Numbered from the stretch's first letter, positions 9,209-18,602 are shown. The stretch is DNA of 34,583 bases from Candidatus Saccharimonadota bacterium (GCA_013815785.1 JACDFO010000003.1:1-34583); one strand, 5' to 3'. The notes: generated by a model from the letters alone, not told the origin. Translations and numbers: made by a program.

Positions 9209-9577
9209 ATGAAGGCTAAAAACTTTAACGATTCACGGACCGCCGCACTCCGTGAATCCGGGGTATCCGAACACGCCGGTTTTCCTAACCCCGCCACGGA
9301 TAGAAGCCTACAGAATCTCGATATAAACATACTACTTATCCGCCATAGTGCCAGCACCTATCTTATGCGTATCGCCGGTAATGAGTGGCGGGTCTTAGGA
9401 ATTTTTAATAAAGACATCGTGATAGTGGACCGCGCCTTGGGTGCCCGGGCAAACGATCTGGTCGTGTGGTGGCAGGGCGAAAACTTCGTTATCAGTCATC
9501 AAAATCAGGTACCACAAGAAACCGAGACCTGGGGCGTTGTCAGCGCTACGATTCACCAGTTCAGGGAAAAATTGTGA
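9209..9577 (+). CDS. UmuD-like protein lacking the catalytic Ser/Lys dyad
   Basis: AGFPNPATDRSLQNLDINILLIRHSASTYLMRIAGNEWRVLGIFNKDIVIVDRALGARANDLVVWWQGENFVIS...ETWGVVSATIHQF aligns by eye to E. coli UmuD from the CGFPSPAAD cleavage region to FGVVIHVV. GDSM is GNEW, and the catalytic Lys region FTVKK is FVISH. Confidence 0.8.
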   Translation: MKAKNFNDSRTAALRESGVSEHAGFPNPATDRSLQNLDINILLIRHSASTYLMRIAGNEWRVLGIFNKDIVIVDRALGARANDLVVWWQGENFVISHQNQVPQETETWGVVSATIHQFREKL

Positions 9578-10857
9578 ACAAACCGATTTTCGCATTGATA
9601 GATTGCAATAATTTTTTCGTTTCCTGCGAGAAAATTTTCCGCCCAGACCTCGAGGGCAAACCCGTCCTCGTACTGAGCAGTAACGACGGCTGTGCAATAG
9701 CCAGGTCCAATGAAGCTAAGGTTTTGGGAATTCCGATGGCAGCGCCGGTATTCAAGTACCGCGACGTCATCCGCAACAATAATGTCGTCCAGTTTTCGGC
9801 AAATTTCGAGCTTTATGGCGATATTTCTAAACGTATCGTAGATGTACTGAATACAATCACCCCTAGGATAGAAGTATACTCGGTTGATGAATCATTCTTA
9901 GACCTTTCGGAGCTGCCAATTGATGATTTTGTGGCCTGGGGCCACACCGTGCGGAAGCTTATCCAGCGCTGGGTGGGCGTACCCGTATCAATCGGCATCG
10001 CCCCCAGCAAAGCTTTGGCAAAGCTCGCCAGCGACCGTGGTAAAAAAATACCAGAACTAAACGGAGTCTGTAGTTTTATAGGACCGAATTCGGAAGTACC
10101 GGTCGACCACATGCGAGTCATGCCGGTCCAGGATATCTGGGGTATAGGCTGGCGTCTGGCACCGAAGTTACGGGCTGAAGGCATAATAACTGCCTGGGAA
10201 TTTGCCCAGATGCGCCCTCAGCACGCGGGGAGCATCATGGGAATTCAGGGTAGGCAGCTAATAGCAGAGCTCAATGGCACGTCCTGTTGGCCGCTGGAGC
10301 GCATAGGCAAAATACGTAAAAGCATCATGAGCACCCGCACTTTTGGCGAAGACACGCATGATTTTAATGTCGTGGAGGCAGCTATCGCCAGTTTTAGCGC
10401 CAACGCCGCTTTTAAGCTGCGCAGAAGCCATCAACTAACTACTAAGGCCACAATCTTTGTAACAACTGACAAACACAAGCCAGGTTATCAACGCTGGGGC
10501 CAAGAAGTACGCTTTGATATACCGACCGCCGATACTGGCATACTGGCAAGTACATTAGTAGGAGCATTACAGGAAATATACCGCCCGCAAGTTGCCTATC
10601 ACCGAGCGGGGGTTATGCTATACGATTTTGTGCCAGACTCGCAGTTACAAACAGATATATTCGGGAAAGTAGACATCAAACTTCACGACGGGGGTAGGGC
10701 ACGAATGGAAGCCATGGATGCCGTCAACCAACGTTTCGGCAAACGAAAACTCATGTTCGCCGCCGAGGAGCTAGCCGCCAAATGGCAACCCAAACACAAC
10801 CTACGCAGCCCCCGCTACGTCAGCCACTGGGACGAGCTGCCGGTCATAAAATCCTGA
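9574..10857 (+). CDS. umuC: UmuC-like Y-family DNA polymerase
   Basis: GTG start overlapping the upstream TGA (GTGA). FALIDCNNFFVSCEKIFRPDLEGKPVLVLSSNDGCAIARSNEAKVLGIPM, EVYSVDESFLDLS, VSIGIAPSKALAKLASDRGKK; possible clamp-binding motif QTDIFG. Confidence 0.93.
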   Translation: MNKPIFALIDCNNFFVSCEKIFRPDLEGKPVLVLSSNDGCAIARSNEAKVLGIPMAAPVFKYRDVIRNNNVVQFSANFELYGDISKRIVDVLNTITPRIEVYSVDESFLDLSELPIDDFVAWGHTVRKLIQRWVGVPVSIGIAPSKALAKLASDRGKKIPELNGVCSFIGPNSEVPVDHMRVMPVQDIWGIGWRLAPKLRAEGIITAWEFAQMRPQHAGSIMGIQGRQLIAELNGTSCWPLERIGKIRKSIMSTRTFGEDTHDFNVVEAAIASFSANAAFKLRRSHQLTTKATIFVTTDKHKPGYQRWGQEVRFDIPTADTGILASTLVGALQEIYRPQVAYHRAGVMLYDFVPDSQLQTDIFGKVDIKLHDGGRARMEAMDAVNQRFGKRKLMFAAEELAAKWQPKHNLRSPRYVSHWDELPVIKS

Positions 10858-10903
10858 GCTAGCTATTCTATCTCTGTTATGGTAGTATTTCTCGGTTAAA
10901 TAC

Positions 10904-10978
10904 GGTCTCATCGTCTAACGGTTAGGACACCAGGTTCTCATCCTGGCAATCCGGGTTCGATTCCCGGTGAGATCACCA
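10904..10978 (+). tRNA. tRNA-Glu (anticodon CTC), CCA encoded
   Basis: GGTCTCATCGTCTAACGGTTAGGACACCAGGTTCTCATCCTGGCAATCCGGGTTCGATTCCCGGTGAGATCACCA; full cloverleaf, anticodon loop TTCTCAT. Confidence 0.96.
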
Positions 10979-10988
10979 TAGCAAATTA

Positions 10989-11012
10989 GATCGCATCTAG
11001 CGGTCTTTTTAT
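10989..11012 (+). terminator. Intrinsic terminator after tRNA-Glu
   Basis: GATCGC-atcta-GCGGTC followed by TTTTT. Confidence 0.65.
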
Positions 11013-11101
11013 ATGGTTATAGTCACTCATCTTCGCTATACTAAACCTTAAGCGTTAATACTGCGCGATTTCTATGTGGTGGGAGCCTTAATAACCAAAA
11101 C

Positions 11102-12832
11102 ATGCAGTTCGTAAATGACAAATGGTATACCTTATATCACCGCCTTGCTACTGGTGTAGCATTGCTAGTGGCATTGGCCACTGGAGTAGCACTTTTTGTA
11201 CCTGGTATGCAAGACATTGGCCGCCAGTGGGGGCTCACCTACGTTACACTCATACTGGCATTTTTCCAGCTTGTGTATGCTTTCTTTTACAAATCACAGA
11301 TAGCCAAACAGGGTGTCTGGACGACAACCCTCGGCACCTCTTTATTGCAGGCGACTACGCTCGTAACCCTAATCCACGGCAGCGGAAAGCTGGATTCTTG
11401 GTACTTCGTCTACTGGATGATCGTCGTACTGCTGAGTGGGGTTTTCGGTACATACGCCGTTGCCGGCGTATTCTTCATGATAACCATATATTACGTCTCG
11501 GTAGTGACGGACCAGATTACGCAATCTATGCCCGTTAATGTCAGATCTGGCGTCATAGTTCTGGGCGGTACATTACTAGCAGCTATAATAAGTCATTTCA
11601 TATGGCGTAATCAGTATAAAAAGCAGGAAAGCCAGAAGCTGGCACAGTTGTCCGGGATGCTTGCCAATAAAGACCAACAGGCCGAAATCCTGATTGAGTC
11701 CATAGCGGACGGCATTGTACTCATAAATACCGAAGGCAAGATAAGCCTCATGAATACCACAGCCGCGCTGATGAGCGAATGGCCAGTGGATGAAGCCCTA
11801 GGCATCGATGTGCAGCTTGTGATGAAGATGAAGACGGAAGACGGCCAAGATATTACTCCTGCTGAGCATCCTTTCGCCAAGGCACTTATTAATAAAGAAA
11901 AAATGGAACAGACGTTGAAATTGATTGGACGAAACGGTAAAGAAAGAGTCGTGTCGCTTGTGGTGTCGCCAGTAGTCGTACCTAGTAAAAAAGACAGTGT
12001 CGGGGTTGTTGCTGTTGTGCGAGATATTAGTGTATCGCGAGCTGAGGAGGGCAGACGAGCCGACTTTGTCAGTACCGCCAGCCACGAAATGCGCACACCC
12101 GTAGCTGCCATTGAGGGCTACTTACAATTGGCCTTGAACGAGAAGGTTGCCCAGGTAGACTTTAAGGCTCGGAACTATCTAGAAAAAGCACTCGATTCCA
12201 CCCATCATCTCGGTCAGTTGTTCCAAGATCTTCTAACTAGCGCCAAAGCTGAAGATGGTCGATTAGTCAGCCACCCCACTGTCGTCGAAATGGGGGCTTA
12301 CATGGAAGAAATTAGCGACAGCCTTAAATTTTCTGCAGACAAAAAAGGCTTGTTCATGGATTATACCGTGGGTGTCAGCCAAGATGGCAGTAACTCGGCG
12401 GTTGGTGGCGGCAAAGTAATCAAACCGCTTTATTATGTTCACGTTGACCCGGATCGCTTACGTGAAGTTGTGACCAATCTATCAGACAACGCCGTCAAAT
12501 ACACCGATGCTGGTAAAATTTCTATTGCGCTGACCGGCAACAATGACGTCGTACAGTTATATATAAAGGATACCGGTCCCGGTATCCCAGCCAATGACGT
12601 GCCGCACCTATTTCAAAAGTTTTACCGAGTAGACAGTTCGGCGACACGCACCATTGGCGGTACCGGCTTAGGTCTATTTATATGCCAAAAGATAATAGAG
12701 CTTTACAATGGCCGTATATGGGTAGAAAGTGCCGTCGGACAAGGTAGTACTTTCTATATTAATCTCCCGCGACTGAGTTCTCAAAAAGCAGCCGAACTAC
12801 AGGCACAAGAGGCGGCTAATCCACTCGGTTAG
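11102..12832 (+). CDS. Membrane sensor histidine kinase (MASE-like N-terminus, PAS, HisKA, HATPase)
   Basis: 576 aa; multiple TM helices, ADFVSTASHEMRTPVAAIEGYLQ, NLSDNAVKYTD, DTGPGIP, GGTGLGLFICQKI. Confidence 0.94.
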   Translation: MQFVNDKWYTLYHRLATGVALLVALATGVALFVPGMQDIGRQWGLTYVTLILAFFQLVYAFFYKSQIAKQGVWTTTLGTSLLQATTLVTLIHGSGKLDSWYFVYWMIVVLLSGVFGTYAVAGVFFMITIYYVSVVTDQITQSMPVNVRSGVIVLGGTLLAAIISHFIWRNQYKKQESQKLAQLSGMLANKDQQAEILIESIADGIVLINTEGKISLMNTTAALMSEWPVDEALGIDVQLVMKMKTEDGQDITPAEHPFAKALINKEKMEQTLKLIGRNGKERVVSLVVSPVVVPSKKDSVGVVAVVRDISVSRAEEGRRADFVSTASHEMRTPVAAIEGYLQLALNEKVAQVDFKARNYLEKALDSTHHLGQLFQDLLTSAKAEDGRLVSHPTVVEMGAYMEEISDSLKFSADKKGLFMDYTVGVSQDGSNSAVGGGKVIKPLYYVHVDPDRLREVVTNLSDNAVKYTDAGKISIALTGNNDVVQLYIKDTGPGIPANDVPHLFQKFYRVDSSATRTIGGTGLGLFICQKIIELYNGRIWVESAVGQGSTFYINLPRLSSQKAAELQAQEAANPLG

Positions 12833-12904
12833 AAAACAGGGACATACATGATAGAATGAGTTATAACATAAGCTATATAAGGCATAAACAAGGGTAAAAT
12901 AACT

Positions 12905-13933
12905 ATGGCAAAAATCATGCTCGTCGAGGACGACAACAATCTACGCGAAATCTATGAAGCCCGATTACTCGCTGAAGGCTACGAAATTGTCAGTGCTAAA
13001 GACGGTGAAGAAGCGTTAGCAATGGCTGTTAAAGAAAAGCCAGACCTTATTATTAGCGATGTCATGATGCCGAAAATTAGCGGCTTCGATATGCTGGATA
13101 TTTTGCGAAGCACTCCCGAGACCAAAAACACCAAAGTTATCATGATGACGGCGCTATCTCAGGCAGAGGACAAAAACAGAGCTGATAAACTCGGGGCTGA
13201 TCGTTATCTCGTGAAGTCCCAGGTAACGCTTGAAGATGTTGCCAAAGTAGCTCATGAGGTACTAACTGGTGAAGAAGCTCCTTCGCCCGCACCGGCAGCA
13301 GAACCCACCACCACAACAGCCCCCACACCAGAACCTACGGCTGTAGCAGTCGCACCAGTTCCTGAACCAGCGGCCACGCCCGATCTGACTCTAGTAATGC
13401 CATTACCTGTATCCGACGAACCCTCAGCTGCCTCACCAGCTACTACGCCGGCCGTTGATTCCGCAGCTGCGCAGACAACTGCCGATGAAGAAAGTACTAT
13501 CACAGACCAAATTAATCAGTTTGTGGCCGGTGTACCCACTGAAGCGCCTATCGAAGTTGCCACCCAGCCAATCGAAAGTACCGAAGACGTTGCTGACAAC
13601 GCTGCCAAACTAGCGGGTGTCGTCAACGATGTTATGGAACAAAAAGATGCTGAAGAAGCTACAACGGGCGACGTAGTAGCTGGCAAAAAAGTTATTTCGC
13701 CTATTAATGATTTGAACGCTCCGGGCCCAGACCTAAGTAAACTCGCTGCTGAACAAGATGCCAAAGACACCGCGACCGCCCCAGTTACAACACCGACCGC
13801 TACTAGCGTTATAACTCCCGAAGGCGAAATCGTTACACCACCTGAGGCAGATAACCCAGATGCGACACCAAAAACCGCTGAAACACCACCACAACCTGGT
13901 GACAAAATAGACCCCAATAGCGTCGCCTTGTAG
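12905..13933 (+). CDS. Response regulator receiver with a long Ala/Pro/Thr-rich low-complexity C-terminal tail
   Basis: CheY-like N-terminus (KIMLVEDDNNLREIYEARL, LIISDVMMPKISGFDML, YLVKSQ) then about 220 aa of disorder-like sequence. Confidence 0.9.
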   Translation: MAKIMLVEDDNNLREIYEARLLAEGYEIVSAKDGEEALAMAVKEKPDLIISDVMMPKISGFDMLDILRSTPETKNTKVIMMTALSQAEDKNRADKLGADRYLVKSQVTLEDVAKVAHEVLTGEEAPSPAPAAEPTTTTAPTPEPTAVAVAPVPEPAATPDLTLVMPLPVSDEPSAASPATTPAVDSAAAQTTADEESTITDQINQFVAGVPTEAPIEVATQPIESTEDVADNAAKLAGVVNDVMEQKDAEEATTGDVVAGKKVISPINDLNAPGPDLSKLAAEQDAKDTATAPVTTPTATSVITPEGEIVTPPEADNPDATPKTAETPPQPGDKIDPNSVAL

Positions 13934-13941
13934 GCGCCTTT

Positions 13942-14009
13942 AGCTAAAAGTGGAAAGTCGAAAGCTTAAGGCTAACCCAGTAATTGCTTTTAACTTTAGA
14001 CTTTTAGCT
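13942..14009 (+). terminator. Long A/T-rich stem-loop between the response regulator and the rRNA pseudouridine synthase gene
   Basis: AGCTAAAAGT-gg-AAAGT-cg-AAAGC ... GCTTT-ta-ACTTT-ag-ACTTTTAGCT, followed at 14018 by a T-run. Confidence 0.65.
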
Positions 14010-14022
14010 TTAAGCTGTTTTT

Positions 14023-14685
14023 ATGCGTATTAATAAGTTTATAGCCCAGGCTACCGGCCTATCCCGACGTGCTGCCGATGATGCCATAGACACTGGCAGA
14101 GTGCAAGTCAACGGCAAACCGCCCGATGCAGGACAGCAAGTTGCGGACACGAACATCGTGACACTTGACGGGCAGCGTATTACACCTTCTGTCAAGACCA
14201 TAACCACTATGCTAAATAAACCCATTGGTTATGTGTGTTCGAGGGATGGGCAGGGAAGTAAAACAATTTACGACCTTCTACCAGAAGATTTACATCAACT
14301 CAAACCGGTGGGACGACTTGATAAAAACTCGTCAGGATTATTACTCATGACAACAGACGGTACAATGGCACACGAATTAACCCATCCAAAGTTCGAGAAA
14401 ATTAAAAAGTACAAAATTGCACTCAACAAGGACCTCAGCGAGGATGATTTTGAAAAGATTACCGCTACCGGAGTTGAGCTGGAAGACGGGCTTAGCAAGT
14501 TCAGCCTTGATTACATAAACGCCCAAAACAAAGAATGGAAAGTTGAAATGAAAGAGGGTAAAAACCGCCAAATCCGACGAACCTTCGAACACTTAGGCTA
14601 CAACGTTGTAAAACTCCACCGCACCCACTTCGGATCGTATGTTCTTGCCAGCTTGCCAGCAGGTACCTATAAAATTCTAGAATAG
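14023..14685 (+). CDS. RsuA/RluB-family pseudouridine synthase
   Basis: S4-like MRINKFIAQATGLSRRAADDAIDTGRVQVNGK; VGRLDKNSSGLLLMTTDG; EGKNRQIRRTFEHLGYNVVKLHRTHFG. Confidence 0.94.
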   Translation: MRINKFIAQATGLSRRAADDAIDTGRVQVNGKPPDAGQQVADTNIVTLDGQRITPSVKTITTMLNKPIGYVCSRDGQGSKTIYDLLPEDLHQLKPVGRLDKNSSGLLLMTTDGTMAHELTHPKFEKIKKYKIALNKDLSEDDFEKITATGVELEDGLSKFSLDYINAQNKEWKVEMKEGKNRQIRRTFEHLGYNVVKLHRTHFGSYVLASLPAGTYKILE

Positions 14686-15903
14686 CTCCAACTGTTCACC
14701 AGTGCTTTCGTGCAGTAGCTCATCAAAATATTTCAGCAGTTGATTACTTTTATCGTCATCAAAAAGACGGTGGTAACAAATTTCATCGACCATAAACCCC
14801 GACCCGGGCAAGGATATACCTAAATCTTCATCCCACACTTGAGCATGCGCCTCATCACCCATCTGTCGAATGCGGGCCGCCTCGGTCTGCAATGCGAATT
14901 GTGCAACATGCGAACCAAGTTTTGTGACAAATTCCACATCCAACTCAGTTGCGATCCCAGCTAACCAGATGGTGTCGAGCGAGCGCAACGGCATTCGTTT
15001 TTGGTGATGTGCGCTTATCTTGTCTTCTAGCACGTTTAGCACATGATTGCGCACCTGAGGAGAGGTGTCTTCAAACTTTAGTAAACGATTCAACGCCGCT
15101 TGATTGCGCTCATCGCGAGTTATTGATCTATCAGCCAGCTCCTCTTGTGTCCACAGCATATCCGTATACCTCGCAACGGTATCTGGCGACTGGGAAGCAC
15201 ATTCCAGAAATAATTCACGAAGAAGTTGCCGCTTTTTGGCTGCCTCGTCAGGTGCGTATTGTCTCAGCTCTTCACATACTGGCCAACATATTGTGATTAA
15301 ATGCTTAACTCGCAAAAAGTCATCCTCGGCAAGCGCCTGACCACTCATAGCTAGTGCTTTGCGTGCATACTGGTACAAGATTGCTCCACCGGCGTAACCG
15401 GCATAATTAGCTGCAACCGCAAGATTCGGGTCGTCCTCGCGTAAGCGTTTATGCCATTTGGTTGCAAAATCATAGGCATGCATCCAGCGCTGCGACGTAA
15501 GTACCTCATTCAAAAACGAAGCAATTTCTTCAGTCGGTGGCAGCTCGGCCTCTGAGTTAAAACTCAGAGCAGCTCTTGCGGTTTCGTGGCGGCTGCTAAT
15601 ATCTTCAGGAATACTATAACGCCCGCGCATACGCATGTCATACCATTTGTTTACGACATTCTCGCGGTGTCGACGTTGTTCATACGCGATCAAGCTGTCT
15701 CGCTCTTCGCCAGCTGTTTCTGAGATTAGTAAATCCGCGATACCTCGCTCCGTCTCCAGTTCTGCCAGTTGCAGTTCGGTCTTATATTCATCCGTTTCCA
15801 AAAACGTTATGTCCTGACCAAAAAACTCCAGTGGCATGCATACGAAACTTGTTGGCCCCAAAGCCATCTCATGATTATCACCCATAGCTCTATATAACCA
15901 CAT
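14677..15903 (-). CDS. Hypothetical protein, helix-rich
   Basis: 408 aa on the minus strand; its stop overlaps the convergent pseudouridine synthase gene by 9 nt. Start could be the internal MGDNHEM. Confidence 0.75.
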   Translation of the reverse strand: MWLYRAMGDNHEMALGPTSFVCMPLEFFGQDITFLETDEYKTELQLAELETERGIADLLISETAGEERDSLIAYEQRRHRENVVNKWYDMRMRGRYSIPEDISSRHETARAALSFNSEAELPPTEEIASFLNEVLTSQRWMHAYDFATKWHKRLREDDPNLAVAANYAGYAGGAILYQYARKALAMSGQALAEDDFLRVKHLITICWPVCEELRQYAPDEAAKKRQLLRELFLECASQSPDTVARYTDMLWTQEELADRSITRDERNQAALNRLLKFEDTSPQVRNHVLNVLEDKISAHHQKRMPLRSLDTIWLAGIATELDVEFVTKLGSHVAQFALQTEAARIRQMGDEAHAQVWDEDLGISLPGSGFMVDEICYHRLFDDDKSNQLLKYFDELLHESTGEQLELF

Positions 15904-15958
15904 AAGTCATTAGTTAACCTAAAGCCCTTTTACCCTAGTAAATTTGACCTGTTTGAGA

Positions 15959-15964
15959 TATAAT
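15959..15964 (+). promoter_or_regulatory. -10 TATAAT, 7 nt before der ATG
   Basis: TATAAT-gttgtaa-ATG; no Shine-Dalgarno. Confidence 0.6.
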
Positions 15965-15971
15965 GTTGTAA

Positions 15972-17366
15972 ATGAGTAAAAAGTTACCAATTGTTGCGAT
16001 TGTGGGACGGGCCAATGTTGGCAAGTCAAGTTTGTTCAATGCGATCTTGGATAGGCGCGAAGCTATTGTAGCCAAAGAAGCAGGGACCACCCGGGACAGC
16101 ATCTGGGCAAAAGCTTGGCATATCGACCAACAGTTTTGGCTAATCGATACAGCCGGCATGAAGCAAGCTGAGGATGATTTTGAATTTACGATTCAGGAAC
16201 AGATTGCCCAAGCAGCAGATAGCGCAGACGTAATTTGGGTTTTAATCGAGGCGGACGCAATTATTAGCGACGAAGACCGTAAAGTGGCTAAGATGGCCCT
16301 CAAAACCAAGAAACCAGTGTTTTTGGTAGTCAACAAGCTCGATAAAAAGCCCAAAGCCGTGCCGGAAGATTATCAACGCCTTGGCATTAAAACGATTATT
16401 TTAACTAGCACAACTCAATTTAAAGGTATCGAATTATTACTCGATACACTTGTTGAGATTATTCCTAAGGCCATCGAGCGCGACGCGGACGATCGTGTCC
16501 GTCTGGCAATCTTGGGACGACCAAATGTCGGAAAGTCAGCCTTGTTTAACACCTTATCCAAGAAACAACAGGCAGTGGTGTCGGACCGTGCTGGTACTAC
16601 CCGTGACGTAAACCGTAACGTTGTGAAATACCAAGGCAAAGAAATTGAATTATTAGACACGGCCGGTATTAGACGATCTGGCAAAATAGGCAAGGGCATC
16701 GAACATTTTAGTGTTATTCGTACAGTAGCGGCGATTGAACAAGCAGATGTCTGTCTGTTACTCATGGATGCTACTGAACTGAATGTTGCGTTGGACCAAA
16801 AAATTGCCGGGATGGTCAAAGAAGCGGGCAAGGGACTTATTTTAGTCGTTAGCAAATGGGACAGTTTAGAAGAAAAGGATGCATTTACACGCGATGCGCT
16901 AGCACCGCAAATTATACGAAATTACGATTTTGTGCCATGGGCACCACTGATATTTACTAGCTCTGTTACGGGCCAGAACGTCACAAAATTATTTGACCTT
17001 ACGCTAGATATTGTCGGTAAACGCCAAACTTTGGTAAAAACCCGCGAGTTAAACCAGTGGCTCCGTCAGGTGACCGACAAGCATCCGCCAGCCGGGCTCA
17101 AAAACCGCGCCCCTAAACTCAACTATATGGTCCAGGAAGCCGAAAACCCAACCAACTTTAAGATTTATGGTGCGCACACCAAGTTTTTGCATTGGAGTTA
17201 TAAGCGCTACATGGATAAAGAACTCCGTTATAAATTTGGCTTTGAAGGTACACCAGTACATTTTTGGTTCTTCGAGAAACACGAAACCCACAAACACGGT
17301 GTAAGCCCAACCAAAGAAAAGAACAAAGCAATCCGCCGCCGCGAAGCCGCCGACAACCCCTACTAG
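15972..17366 (+). CDS. der: Ribosome-associated GTPase Der (EngA), two GTPase domains
   Basis: VGRANVGKSSLFNAIL and LGRPNVGKSALFNTLS; DTAGM and DTAGI; KH-like C-terminus. Confidence 0.97.
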   Translation: MSKKLPIVAIVGRANVGKSSLFNAILDRREAIVAKEAGTTRDSIWAKAWHIDQQFWLIDTAGMKQAEDDFEFTIQEQIAQAADSADVIWVLIEADAIISDEDRKVAKMALKTKKPVFLVVNKLDKKPKAVPEDYQRLGIKTIILTSTTQFKGIELLLDTLVEIIPKAIERDADDRVRLAILGRPNVGKSALFNTLSKKQQAVVSDRAGTTRDVNRNVVKYQGKEIELLDTAGIRRSGKIGKGIEHFSVIRTVAAIEQADVCLLLMDATELNVALDQKIAGMVKEAGKGLILVVSKWDSLEEKDAFTRDALAPQIIRNYDFVPWAPLIFTSSVTGQNVTKLFDLTLDIVGKRQTLVKTRELNQWLRQVTDKHPPAGLKNRAPKLNYMVQEAENPTNFKIYGAHTKFLHWSYKRYMDKELRYKFGFEGTPVHFWFFEKHETHKHGVSPTKEKNKAIRRREAADNPY

Positions 17367-17398
17367 CTTCAAATCTTTAAATTCTATATCCTAATTAC

Positions 17399-18046
17399 AT
17401 GGCACTATTTCAGAAGAATCCTTATGACTCAACAGAAAAACTACCTCTATACACTCTTGGACTTACTAAAAGCGTTTTAGTAGTGGGTCTTGGCAATAAA
17501 GGTAAGAACTACGAGGGAACACGTCATAATATCGGCTTTGAGTGTATCGACGCTTTTGCAAAAGCCACGGAATTACCCGAATGGATAGAGAAGAAATACC
17601 TTAAATGCCTCCATACAAGCGGCACAGTGGGCAATACACGCGTCATTGCCATTAAGCCTTCTACTTTTATGAATCTAAGCGGCGAGGCGGTACAGGCTGT
17701 TGCAAACTTTTATAAAATACCTCCGAGTCAAATTATAGTTGTACATGATGAGTTGGATATACCTTTTGGACAGATTCGCACCCGGGTTGGCGGAAGCGAT
17801 GCTGGCAATAACGGCATTAAGTCTATTATCCAGCATATGGGCGAGTCTGCTGGCCAGCAGATTGGCAGGGTCCGTATCGGCATTAAAGCCGCAACTCCAA
17901 TGGAAAGCTCGGATTTCGTACTAGGCAAGTTTGCTGCTAAGGAACAAAAGCAGCTGCCGCACCTCATCAAAGAGGCAACTGCTATCTTGACCGAATACGT
18001 CTATAGCGCCCAACTACCTCACGAAACCCGCAAATTTATCGTCTAA
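17399..18046 (+). CDS. pth: Peptidyl-tRNA hydrolase
   Basis: VVGLGNKGKNYEGTRHNIGFECID, KPSTFMNLSGEAVQAVANFYKI, VVHDELDIPFGQIRTRVGGSDAGNNGIKSI. Confidence 0.97.
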   Translation: MALFQKNPYDSTEKLPLYTLGLTKSVLVVGLGNKGKNYEGTRHNIGFECIDAFAKATELPEWIEKKYLKCLHTSGTVGNTRVIAIKPSTFMNLSGEAVQAVANFYKIPPSQIIVVHDELDIPFGQIRTRVGGSDAGNNGIKSIIQHMGESAGQQIGRVRIGIKAATPMESSDFVLGKFAAKEQKQLPHLIKEATAILTEYVYSAQLPHETRKFIV

Positions 18047-18351
18047 CTATCACGCTCGCCGAGCTCTTGGACTACTTCATCGAACATGGTCACAATAGCT
18101 GTGCGGGTTGCTAATTCACGGCCGATTGCTCTGGCAATATTGCTTCGAATTTGAGCACCCGCTAGATCAGTAATTATCCGGCCGGCAGTTATGTTGTCCT
18201 CGGTCTGTATGCTCGCCAGCCGATCAAGCTCTGTATCTGCCGCCAAACGTTCTTGGTGCAAATCGAACTCATTCATGTCGATTGGGCTGTCGTAACCACT
18301 CCGTCGCTGCTCATGAACAGTTAGGTAGGCTTTGTCTCCGAATATTTCCAT
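18043..18351 (-). CDS. Hypothetical protein (102 aa)
   Basis: Convergent 4-nt overlap with pth; extended -10 TGATATAAT 7 nt before the ATG. Confidence 0.65.
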   Translation of the reverse strand: MEIFGDKAYLTVHEQRRSGYDSPIDMNEFDLHQERLAADTELDRLASIQTEDNITAGRIITDLAGAQIRSNIARAIGRELATRTAIVTMFDEVVQELGERDS

Positions 18352-18358
18352 TAACTAT

Positions 18359-18364
18359 ATTATA
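18359..18364 (-). promoter_or_regulatory. Extended -10 (TGATATAAT), 7 nt before the 102-aa ORF
   Basis: Minus strand TGATATAAT-atagtta-ATG. Confidence 0.6.
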
Positions 18365-18417
18365 TCATATTTTTTTGCAAAAAAATACCGATGGCCGGGA
18401 ACCGCTTCACCAATAAA

Positions 18418-18467
18418 CAAAAAGGACCTCTGGAGGGGGTGGGCACCGCCAGAGATCCTTTTTGGGC
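18418..18467. terminator. Bidirectional intrinsic-terminator-like hairpin
   Basis: CAAAAAGGACCTCTGG ... CCAGAGATCCTTTTTG, one mismatch in 16; inner GGGTG/GCACC. A T-run follows on both strands. Confidence 0.6.
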
Positions 18468-18590
18468 TCGAACGAATCAAGCCCGAATTACACCCTTCAA
18501 CCCACCCAGCGAAACATCGGACATCAAAATCAATCAAATGCCGTGTCAGCCATAAAGACTATCTTTGGGACTCGCTTTGAAATTACCAGA

Positions 18591-18596
18591 TATAAT
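18591..18596 (+). promoter_or_regulatory. -10 TATAAT upstream of the structured RNA candidate
   Basis: ccagaTATAATcataaag, about 40 nt before the outer helix at 18631. Confidence 0.45.
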
Positions 18597-18602
18597 CATA
18601 AA

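Noticed and set aside
13252-13917. Antisense Val/Gly/Ser-rich ORFs opposite the receiver tail
   Set aside because: Mirror of low-complexity Ala/Pro/Thr coding; not independent genes.
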